From Ichthyophonus hoferi (Eukaryota > Opisthokonta > Ichthyosporea > Ichthyophonida > Ichthyophonidae), in assembly GCA_002751075.1 (NCBI GenBank), contig NAOQ01000075.1, positions 79,423 through 89,423 on the forward strand: DNA of 10,001 nt. The letters run 5' to 3'. A program made the position numbers and the translations under genes. Below, piece by piece: positions 1 to 6,629 of the stretch; position 1 is the first letter of the stretch; each line of letters starts with the position of its first letter. The notes below the pieces were generated by a model that saw only the letters and a program-made list of their open reading frames with translations, was not told the DNA's origin and searched no databases.

Positions 1-44
<44 letters not shown>

Positions 45-115
45 TACTGCTATTATTATCATTATTATTATTACTACATTACTATTATTATCATTAGTTA
101 TTATTAGTAATATTA
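1..115. repeat. ATT trinucleotide microsatellite
   Basis: A near-perfect run of ATT units fills about the first 43 bases and then decays into ATT mixed with ACT, ATC and AGT. It begins at the window edge, so its full length is unknown. It lies far upstream of the first gene and shows no coding sign. Confidence 0.95.
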
Positions 116-560
116 TCTTTTTTTCATCATACTACTAAAAAACGAATTGTAAATATAGTGCGTTTTAACCAACATAATATATATATAGTAGTAGTACATA
201 ACTTGCATATACTACAAAGTTCTCGCAAGTTGTCTCAACTCTATTTCTCAAGAGGTCCATCGTTCAAGAGAGCCAGACAGGAAGCATTCATAGTCTCGAT
301 CAGTACCCACGTATATCATTGATGCTGTCCATACACAGCTTTGAACAACGACGTGGAAAACAACGTAGACACATACATCAATACATACTTACTATCATAC
401 CTACCTACATACCTACTCCTTTAGCTCAAATATTCTCTTTGTGTTTGATAGGAAAATAAAAATTATCATTATCATTCATAGTTTATTAATGCTAATCGGT
501 CATTTTAACAACATATTAGGTTTCGTATTTTATTTATTATTTTTCTTTATATTGTAATTT
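116..560. other. Upstream non-coding stretch with a GC-richer patch of unknown nature
   Basis: Most of this stretch is AT-rich and featureless. Positions about 230-390 are clearly richer in G+C and stay open in one frame on each strand. On the minus strand a frame ends at a TGA near 248 and reads, toward the stop, TASMIYVGTDRDYECF and then LSGSLERWTS, with a possible acceptor (TTCAAAG) near 345. On the + strand the frame KRSIVQESQTGSIHSLDQYP is also open. Either could be the terminal exon of a neighbouring gene, or the patch could be 5' leader sequence of the gene that starts at 746. No family was recognised. Confidence 0.3.
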
Positions 561-574
561 TTGTACTGTATATG

Positions 575-680
575 CTATACTATATCATATACTATACTAT
601 ACTATACTATACCATATATTATAATATACTATAATATATTATACCATACCATACTACACCATACGACACTATACCCTCTC
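575..680. repeat. ACTAT / ACCAT pentamer-like simple repeat
   Basis: Consecutive ACTAT units, with ATAAT and ACCAT variants, run through this stretch directly upstream of the first coding exon. The frame through it that yields Tyr/Ile/Thr-rich peptide is a by-product of the repeat. A TATATA-like run sits about 35 bases before the chosen start codon, but the background is too AT-rich to call it a promoter. Confidence 0.85.
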
Positions 681-745
681 CTGGCCTCTTCTCACCTCTG
701 CTCCTACACATATATACCACACCACAACATAATGATAATACAACA

Positions 746-1501
746 ATGGAATCACTGGACGGCCTCTCCTTCGATCTCACCCCTATTGACACTATAGATG
801 CAGAACATTATGATGACACCAGTGCCCTATATAGCTTTGACAATTATAATTTCCACAAATCCACTGATGACTTCAATGAGAATGGTGTTATATGTAATAA
901 TATATGTAATAACGATAATGGATTGTTCGATGAAACTCAAAACATAGGGACTAATAACTTATATAATAATGGACTGGATAGTAATAGTACGTTTGGACGG
1001 ATATTTATGACTAATGTTGCGGAGCATAGAATAGGAAACGATAATAGGAGTAGTAATAGTAATAGTAATAGTAATAGTAATAGTAATAATAATATTAATA
1101 GTAATCGTAGTGAGAGAAAGAGAATTACAGATGAATTCAATAGTGAAAATAACATGCTAGTAGCCATAGGAAAAAATGGGATGCAGAGAGAGATGGAGAA
1201 TTGGAAGGAGAAGGAAAAGGAGAAGGAAAATAAAAATAAAAATATAGTTAAAAACAAAATTAAACGCGGGGTTGTGGTTGGACCATCACTACCGTATCAA
1301 CCTATGCAGTTGGCGAAGAAACGGAAATTGACCCAGCCAGAAATAGATATGATACTACATATGTATATAGAGATGTTAGAGATAGTGAGAGAGGAGAAGA
1401 AGTTGGGGAAGGGATGGCAGAACAAGGGAAATGAAAAGGTAGAGGTGTGTGTGGGTGCACGTTTATATATCTCTCTTTCTCTCTCTCTATCTCTTCCTTC
1501 T

Positions 1502-1532
<31 letters not shown>

Positions 1533-2607
1533 TTCTTTCTCTATATATTTATATATACACGTATCAATATATACAAACCATAACACCTGTATCTATTTAT
1601 CTCTATACATATATATAAATTTAAACAAAATATTTAAGTAACCAATGATCAACTGTCTAGGGAAGGCCCCTAACAACCACAGAGATAGCAGCTGATCGTA
1701 CTGGTAGATTAGCCAACGTGGGAAGGAATAGAGTGTTTTCATTGATCCGCCAATTTAAAAAGGATGGTTGCGTCCATATATTATCAGAGGATAAAAGGGT
1801 AAAGTGTAATTATATTTTGATGTATGGAGTATAGAGTATAGGGTATGAGGTTTGTTATTTATTTTATGGTATAGGGTTATATATCATATTATAATTCGAC
1901 ACAAACATATACCATATACCTATTGTACTTATATATCACTATAGTAACCATATCTAAATCACGCACCAAACCCCACCTACACAGGGAAAGCAAGCATCCA
2001 ATAACAGGGCACTAAGTGATGATGATTTAGCCAGTCTCCATGACTACACCTTACAACGACAGAATCAGGGCTTACCTACTATTAGTGCTCAATTACTATC
2101 CTATCTAGCAACCAATAGGGGAAAGGTTGTGCACTCACGTAGACTCCGTTACTATTTCCCATTGGCTGGTCTTGTGTGGTGTAATGTAAGTTCCTTTTTA
2201 TCTCTCTCTTGTTTTCCTCTCTTTTTGTTTTTAAATTATATATTATTTATTATATTATTTGCTTTCTCTTTCTTTCTATTTGGTTTTTCTTTCTCTCTTC
2301 TTCTCTCTCCCTCCTTTTTCACCTCCTTTACTACTTTACTACACCAATGCCATTCTTTCATTTTAACCCACGTTTTAATCTATACTTGATAAAATCATTG
2401 ATTTATTTTAAATTTCAAATAAACCAATTCCAACCAATCAGTGATATCTATACCAATCATATAACTATATATATTATTCTGCCTTTCCCTCTCCCTTTTG
2501 CTGTATCTAACTCTATCTCTCTGGTATAGAAAAAGAAATCCTTCATTACTACCCAGATCCCTACGTCATTACCACCAATCTATTCGGCCAGAAAACGAAG
2601 ACAATGA
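746..2607 (+). CDS. Predicted nuclear DNA-binding protein with Tc1/mariner-like double helix-turn-helix and no catalytic domain
   Basis: Four exons joined by phase-0 GT-AG introns: 746-1438, 1661-1798, 1985-2185 and 2530-2607, giving about 369 residues. The ATG at 746 has good context (CAACAATGG). Residues 1-60 are acidic (MESLDGLSFDLTPIDTID and following). Residues about 102-118 are an Asn/Ser repeat, and residues about 152-170 are charged Lys/Glu/Asn. A KKRK nuclear-localisation-like motif lies at 191-194. Residues 195-277 form a first helix-turn-helix-like region (LTQPEIDMIL; then GRPLTTTEIAADRTG and NRVFSLIRQFKKDG). Residues 287-343 form a second (LSDDDLASLHDYTLQRQ; GLPTISAQLLSYLATNRG; HSRRLRYYFPLAGLVW). 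This order matches the N-terminal half of Tc1/mariner/IS630-type transposases (family knowledge). No DDE catalytic region follows. The role as a DNA-binding regulator derived from a transposase is inference. The exon 4 frame is the least certain part: the GTAAGT donor at 2186 leads to a stop at 2607, while another frame stays open to 2665. Confidence 0.72.
1047..1103 (+). repeat. In-frame AATAGT repeat encoding an Asn/Ser tract
   Basis: About eight AGTAAT/AATAGT hexamers lie inside the first exon and encode alternating Ser and Asn, followed by several Asn. It is a microsatellite that keeps the reading frame, so its length could vary between individuals. The Leu-rich frame on the opposite strand is its shadow. 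Confidence 0.9.
1439..1660 (+). other. Intron 1 of the helix-turn-helix gene, with a long CT tract
   Basis: The donor is GTAGAG after AAG at 1438 and the acceptor is CTGTCTAG at 1660. An unusual pyrimidine run of CT and TTTC units (about 1471-1541) lies close to the donor end rather than next to the acceptor, and is followed by TATA-rich sequence. Reading through would add only Ser/Leu repeat peptide, which supports splicing here. Confidence 0.7.
2186..2529 (+). other. Intron 3 of the helix-turn-helix gene
   Basis: It opens with the consensus donor GTAAGT and ends with a pyrimidine-rich run and GGTATAG at 2529. The 344 bases are rich in T and C, with CTCTC/TTTCT tracts, and carry CCAATCA motifs near 2434 and 2453. 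The long Phe/Leu/Ser frames across it are a product of the pyrimidine bias. Confidence 0.7.
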
Positions 2608-2720
2608 AGATGATTGGAAGGCTCTAGTGTTACACTATATAAGTAGTACACGGTGGCATCCATGATTTAATTATAGTAATAATTATCCAATTGTAATGTT
2701 GTTTCACAACTTTTATACTT

Positions 2721-2726
2721 AATAAA
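2721..2726 (+). terminator. Candidate poly(A) signal AATAAA of the + strand gene
   Basis: A canonical AATAAA hexamer lies 114 bases after the TGA at 2607, or 56 bases after the alternative stop at 2665. The following sequence is AT-rich. It is the first such hexamer after the coding region on this strand. Confidence 0.6.
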
Positions 2727-2729
2727 AAT

Positions 2730-3300
2730 GGAGTTTAAAATATTTTTATGTATAAATAATTTAATACTTTTAATGAAGAGGAATAATTCGCTTGTATAGT
2801 CGTACTTCTTTTATATCTTCATCTCATCATGGTTAGTATTAAATTCATCGTTGTCTCAGTACGTATTATTGGTTGAAACGCATTTTAAAATATTTAAAAC
2901 CAATTAAATAACTGATGACATTTGAAATTGACAGTTACTGAAACAATCATAATACAACTGTATATATAATTTGTTTTGATACACCCTAAAGGCTCAGCCA
3001 TTGATTTAAACAATATTAATGTAAATTTAATACACAAATCAAATCACGACATACTTACAAAAGGATGTGGTCTATATATTTAAACATAATCATATATGAT
3101 ATATAATATACAATATATAACAAACAATACGGAAGACATAATAGATAATCAGTAATAATAATAATAATAATGACATATAGAAGGTATTGAATAATAACTA
3201 ATGCTTAGTAAATAACGGAATAAATAAAGAATAAGATATAACCATTATACACTACGGTGCACTTCAATTATATATTAAAAAATAATCCTTAGTGGTTGCA
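2730..3300. other. AT-rich intergenic stretch, no gene seen
   Basis: No exon-like segment was found. The stretch holds a short ATTGG ... CCAAT inverted arrangement around 2868-2914 that flanks a near-palindromic TTTTAAAATATTTAAAA core, and a short ATA/AAT run near 3151-3170. Confidence 0.5.
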
Positions 3301-3302
3301 TA

Positions 3303-3484
3303 CTTCATATATGTAACCTTAATTGGCTAATGACCAGGCCAAGTTAAAACATCCAGTCCACTTCTTCCTGACTATTGGTCTACCTAAATGTTACATTGCA
3401 CTGGTAATTAAAATTGTATTGATGTTACTGAGTTCTATTTGGCAAGTATTGTCAGATAGTCTACAGGCTAAAGGTCTTGTTTTG
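3303..3484. other. GC-richer patch of unknown origin before the minisatellite
   Basis: This patch is less AT-rich than its surroundings and keeps a + strand frame open from about 3323, containing a hydrophobic run (LPKCYIALVIKIVLMLLSSI) that would fit a membrane segment. There is no recognisable family, no good start context and no clear splice sites, and the frame runs on into the repeat. It may be a decayed exon or chance. Confidence 0.2.
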
Positions 3485-3975
3485 TTAACTATATATAGTG
3501 CATATAGTATACATAATACATATAGTATTCATAATATATATAGTACATATAGTATATGAAGTACACAGTACACATAGCACATTTAGTATATATAATATAT
3601 ATATAGTAAATAAAGTATATGTAAAACATATAGTACATATTATATATATTATGTATACTATATATAATACATATAGTATATGTAGTATACAGTACACATA
3701 CTACATATAGTATATGTAGTATACAGTACACATAGTACATATAGTACATATAGTACATGAAGTATACATAGTACATAAATACATATAGTACATATAGTAT
3801 ACACGATAAACATAGCACATAGTACATATAGTATATATATTACATATAGTAGATATAGTACATATAGTATATATATTACATATAGTAGATATAGTACATA
3901 TAGTATATGAGTACTTACAGTATACATAGTGCATAAGTACATATAGGACATAAATACATATTGTACATATAGTGT
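3485..3975. repeat. Degenerate minisatellite of TACATATAGTATA-like units
   Basis: About 490 bases are built from variants of ACATATAGTATA and AGTATACAGTACA. Larger exact units are nested inside. A 34-bp unit is repeated at 3669-3702 and 3703-3736 with changes only in the last bases. A 36-bp unit is repeated exactly at 3821-3856 and 3857-3892, followed by the start of a third. All the Tyr/Ile/Cys/Met-rich frames on both strands here are repeat translations, not genes. Confidence 0.95.
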
Positions 3976-4439
3976 ACATGCTTCTCAATCTCACATTGTT
4001 TATATATTTATATAAATATGTATAAATCTTCAGGATTAACTACTAACTGAACGATACCTAGCTCATATGTAATTGGTTGTATGCGATCAATGTAAGTTAT
4101 TCTATGCGTTGATTGAATTATCGGCCTTGTAACAGTAAGCTTCAAACTTACAAAAACATGAATTATACACAAATAATTCTTATGAAACTTAACTATGAAG
4201 GAGCGTCTTTTCATGTGCTGATGGTGAAATAGCGCCAAAGCTTATCGGTCGATTTTTAAATCTAGGGTATACAGTATTTTGGCTGTCCGTTAATTTTGAG
4301 GCCTCAGTCCTAAGCTGCTTTCCGTTCTGGTTTAGGGATGTCTTAGTATCAATATTTCTCGTCATCTTTGCAATATACACATGCAAATTGTTGTGACCGC
4401 TATATTGTTAATATTAATATTTATAAACTTTGATTAAAT
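3976..4439. other. Unique stretch without an identified gene
   Basis: Base composition is less extreme than in the flanking repeat. Two short minus-strand frames (about 4008-4238 and 4189-4386) are open but show no family signature or splice logic. A weak resemblance of the segment near 4398-4415 to the 28S motif just before the fragment at 4440 was seen, but it is too short to use. Confidence 0.4.
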
Positions 4440-4624
4440 TTCTGCCAAGGTATCTTAAATTTTGCAGCTGTTAAAAAAGCTGAAGATGGATCACCACACT
4501 GTATGTTAAATGTTCCGCCTGAACAGGGTGAGATCTGAGGAAACTCGTATGGAAGCTGGTAGCGATTCCGACGTGCAAATCGGTCGTCTGATTTGGGTAT
4601 AGGGGGCAAAAGACTAATTAAAAT

Positions 4625-4657
<33 letters not shown>

Positions 4658-4890
4658 TGGATAGCTGGAACTACTAGCAGTTTTGTCAGGTAAAGCGAAT
4701 GATTAGAGGGTTTAGGATCGAAATAACCTTACAATATTCCCAAACTTTAAATACGTAAAAAGCCTGGCTTGCTTAATTGAAGTTAGGCACCAAATGCAAG
4801 TTTCAAGTGAGTCATGTTTGGTAATCAGAACTGGCGGTGCGGGATGAATCGAGCGTGAAGTTAAAGTGCCAAAGTTTACGGCTGCTTGCT
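4440..4890 (+). rRNA. Diverged fragment of cytosolic 28S (large-subunit) rRNA, domain II; probably a displaced pseudogene
   Basis: The + strand reads through the conserved order of domain II of eukaryotic large-subunit rRNA. Recognisable blocks are GCCAAGG-TCT (about 4443), AAGATGG (4484), CCTGAACAGGG (4518), GACGTGCAAATCGGTCGTC (about 4570), GGGTATAGGGG (about 4595), CTAGTAGCTGGTTCCCTCCG and following (about 4627-4670), GGTAAAGCGAATGATTAGAG (about 4689), CAAACTTTAAA (4741) and TCAGAACTGGCGGTGCGGGA (about 4825). Similarity ends near 4890, and no other clear 18S, 5.8S or 28S part adjoins it. Some blocks are perfect while other near-universal positions have changed, mostly toward A or T. One helix (4762-4770 with 4780-4788) still pairs through G-U. 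The missing remainder of the gene argues for a relic fragment. A fragmented or very fast-evolving functional rRNA is the alternative. The identity as 28S domain II is firm; its status is not. Confidence 0.88.
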
Positions 4891-5272
4891 ATAGTTTTGG
4901 CTCATTCTGGCTCTGGCTCTGCTGTTAGTTGTTAGAATTACACCCGCAAGCATAATCTCCAATAGCACAAATAAATTTATGTTTTGTAAAATCAGCCCTT
5001 TCTGCATTGTTGAAAGATTACTTTAATGTTTAGTTACATTAGAAAGAGGACTTCTTATGAATGATTATATAAATACACTAGTAATCTAGAAATATTTTAT
5101 ACTACTTTGTCTTACCATAAAATGAACATCCTATTGGTAAGCGCAGGTCACCCCTGATCAATAGCAACAGCTAATACCTACTACTATCTATTAGTTTTCT
5201 AATCGTGTCATCCATACCTAAATTAGGTTAGCTTGATTGAGATAGATTTGATTTTCATAATATGTTTCAATC
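4891..5272. other. Stretch after the 28S fragment, no gene seen
   Basis: No exon or RNA gene was established. A 14-base block GTAAGCGCAGGTCA near 5137-5150 equals a segment in the 3' part of many eukaryotic 18S rRNAs, preceded by ATGAAC as in 18S. The very conserved sequence that should follow is not there, so the match may be chance. Confidence 0.35.
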
Positions 5273-5614
5273 CTATTGACTTGTACACAGTGGTCGGGAT
5301 CTCCACTTGCATAACTGGTAGTGGTTATTACTGATAGCTGCTTGATCAGATCTGCCTTTAAGACTGAGTTGTTGTGCTAGAGGTTCTCTTGAAGGCCCAT
5401 ATACCAACTCTCCAGGTAACTGAGTGTAGTAATTATATATATGTTCTAATTTAGAATGGATAGATGCTTTGATGCGCTTGGATGCAAATGTGGAAATTGC
5501 ACAATGTGATCGATCATTAAGTGGAGCTATGTCATTATGTAAATAAACACCATTATTGCTATCTTGTGTCAGTAAGCAGTTCGTTGACTTCTGAACAGTG
5601 AGCGATCTGTACAC
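5273..5614 (-). other. Open frame of about 113 codons, no family recognised, coding status uncertain
   Basis: The minus strand is open from a TAA just upstream of 5614 to a stop at 5273. The frame lacks an ATG near its beginning. The composition is protein-like rather than repeat-like (for example QLPGELVYGPSREPLAQQL, then SLKGRSDQAAISNN). The segment is richer in G+C than most of the window. It has no recognised domain, signal peptide or membrane segment. It could be an exon of an unseen gene, a fragment of a mobile element or chance. Its + strand also contains a patch loosely like 5.8S rRNA (about 5484-5540). Confidence 0.22.
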
Positions 5615-5639
5615 CGATTATCGTATACGAAGCCAGTGG

Positions 5640-5770
5640 TAGATTGAACATGATATTAACGTGTACATATATTTAAATGCAAAGCAATTTTTTTTGTTAT
5701 TGATGTCGCGTATGTGTGAGCGGATCCTTTATTATTGTTTTTTTTTTCATTCATATTGTTTTTTATGGCC
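5640..5770. other. AT-rich spacer ending in a T-rich run before an acceptor-like AG
   Basis: A run of T followed by CATTCATATTG and six T precedes ATGGCCAG at 5765-5772. This is a good match to a polypyrimidine tract and 3' splice site for the exon-like segment that follows. Confidence 0.4.
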
Positions 5771-5772
5771 AG

Positions 5773-5917
5773 TGCTAACTTTTGGTTAACATTAATGGAA
5801 CTGAAAATGAGGCCAATCCAACTCACGATAGGTCACAGAGACCCACTAGAATTGTCTGATCTTCCCAAATACTTAAGACTGGGCTTCGATCGAACCTTCT
5901 TACCTATGTGTAGTTAG
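5773..5917 (+). pseudogene. Orphan exon-like segment resembling ABCC/MRP-type ABC transporter (start of membrane domain 1)
   Basis: Following the acceptor-like AG at 5771-5772, the frame reads ANFWLTLMELKMRPI, QLTIGHRDPLELSDLP and KYLRLGFDRTFLPMCS, then TAG at 5917. In ABCC (MRP) exporters the segment entering the first membrane domain reads approximately F-x-W-x-N-P-hh-x-x-G-(H/Y)-(R/K)-x-P-L-E-x-x-D-L-(P/W). The GHRDPLELSDLP part fits this well, while the preceding F-x-W-x-N-P part is poorly kept. No other ABCC exon (membrane helices, Walker A, signature LSGGQ, Walker B) was found on this strand. The downstream donor is weak (GTGTAG at 5910) and a stop follows at once. It is therefore either an isolated exon of a gene with very long introns or, more likely, a stray gene fragment. 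Confidence 0.4.
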
Positions 5918-6275
5918 CGATCTTGTAACAATTAATTATAAGTCGACTATTTTTTTATCTATTTTATGTATATATCTATACTTTAACAGTCTCCCCTTTA
6001 GACGAAATTTGACTGTGTCCAATTAACTAAGGTTTTTAATTTTAAATATTTTAAAATACTGCAGATTTCACAATGCGCTTGGCAAGAAACAGTGATTACG
6101 AGCCAATATATTACCATACTATACTTATATCACTATCATGGCGTGGGCTTTCATATATAACATAATTTAACTGTAACATTCTATTTTAACACCCTAAGGT
6201 AACAATAAAACAGTTATAGCAACAAAACAAACCAAAACAATTTTTTAAAAAATTTTAATATTTTTTTTTTAGTGT
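5918..6275. other. Spacer between the ABCC-like segment and the 3' end of the minus-strand gene
   Basis: AT-rich sequence with no supported gene. It contains a TTTAAATATTTTAAAAT palindrome-like motif at 6041-6057, an open but unrecognised + strand stretch from about 6066 after CTGCAG (ISQCAWQETVITSQYI...), and A/T homopolymer runs at 6235-6270. Confidence 0.4.
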
Positions 6276-6281
6276 TTTATT
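6276..6281 (-). terminator. Candidate poly(A) signal (AATAAA on the minus strand)
   Basis: TTTATT on the + strand reads AATAAA on the minus strand, about 350 bases past the stop of the minus-strand gene at 6630. Weaker variants (AATAAG, CATAAA) lie closer, so the real cleavage site could be nearer the stop. Confidence 0.35.
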
Positions 6282-6629
6282 CTTGTCTTTCTTTTTCTAC
6301 ATTAGCATAAAGTGATACCAACTTAAAAACAAGCAGAACCATTTGCTATAAAATCCTTGCTATCTATCATATCTAATTTATGTATGTGTAGCATAGCATA
6401 CAATAAATAATATACTCACAGTCACCTCTTAGTACATAATCATATTATTTGCACAATTACCACGACCGTGCTAATAACCAAGGTAGGTAAATGTGTATAG
6501 TATAATATAATATAACTAAAGAGGAGAAGACATGTAATCAAAACTTAAAACAATAATGCTTCAAGCTTACTTATTAGCCATACATACATAACAAACGTGA
6601 ACAGGGTCACCACTTATTATATAATTATA

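Noticed and set aside
937-1257. Minus-strand Leu/Phe-rich open frame
   Set aside because: It is the antisense shadow of the Asn/Ser and Lys/Glu repeats in the first exon of the + strand gene.
1302-1641. Glu/Arg-rich and Ser/Leu-rich frames across the CT tract
   Set aside because: They arise from the CT simple repeat in intron 1 and have no other coding sign.
2129-2529. Phe/Leu-rich + strand frames
   Set aside because: They begin in another frame of exon 3 and then run through the pyrimidine-rich intron 3. The GTAAGT donor at 2186 gives a better explanation.
3669-3892. CRISPR-like array
   Set aside because: The repeats are directly adjacent simple-sequence units without unique spacers, in eukaryotic DNA.
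3485-3994. Several long Tyr/Ile/Cys/Met frames on both strands
   Set aside because: The ACATATAGTATA-like repeat is open in several frames on both strands at once, which real genes are not.
4120-4150. CCTTGTAACAGTAAGCTTC as the reverse complement of the 18S 3' end
   Set aside because: Only a short stretch fits and the flanking sequence does not continue as 18S on either side.
4421-4609. Minus-strand frame of 62 codons
   Set aside because: It is antisense to the conserved 28S rRNA blocks.
4440-4890. Mitochondrial or bacterial large-subunit rRNA
   Set aside because: The block order and wording around TAGTAGCTGGTTCCCTCCG and GGTATAGGGG are of the eukaryotic cytosolic type, not the organellar type.
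5884-5905. tRNA B-box-like GGTTCGAT on the minus strand
   Set aside because: No A box, anticodon arm or acceptor stem can be built around it.
6060-6115. GCGCTTGGC ... GAGCCAAT as the 28S 3' region helix
   Set aside because: The two halves could pair, but the sarcin-ricin loop and other invariant 28S blocks that should be close by are missing.
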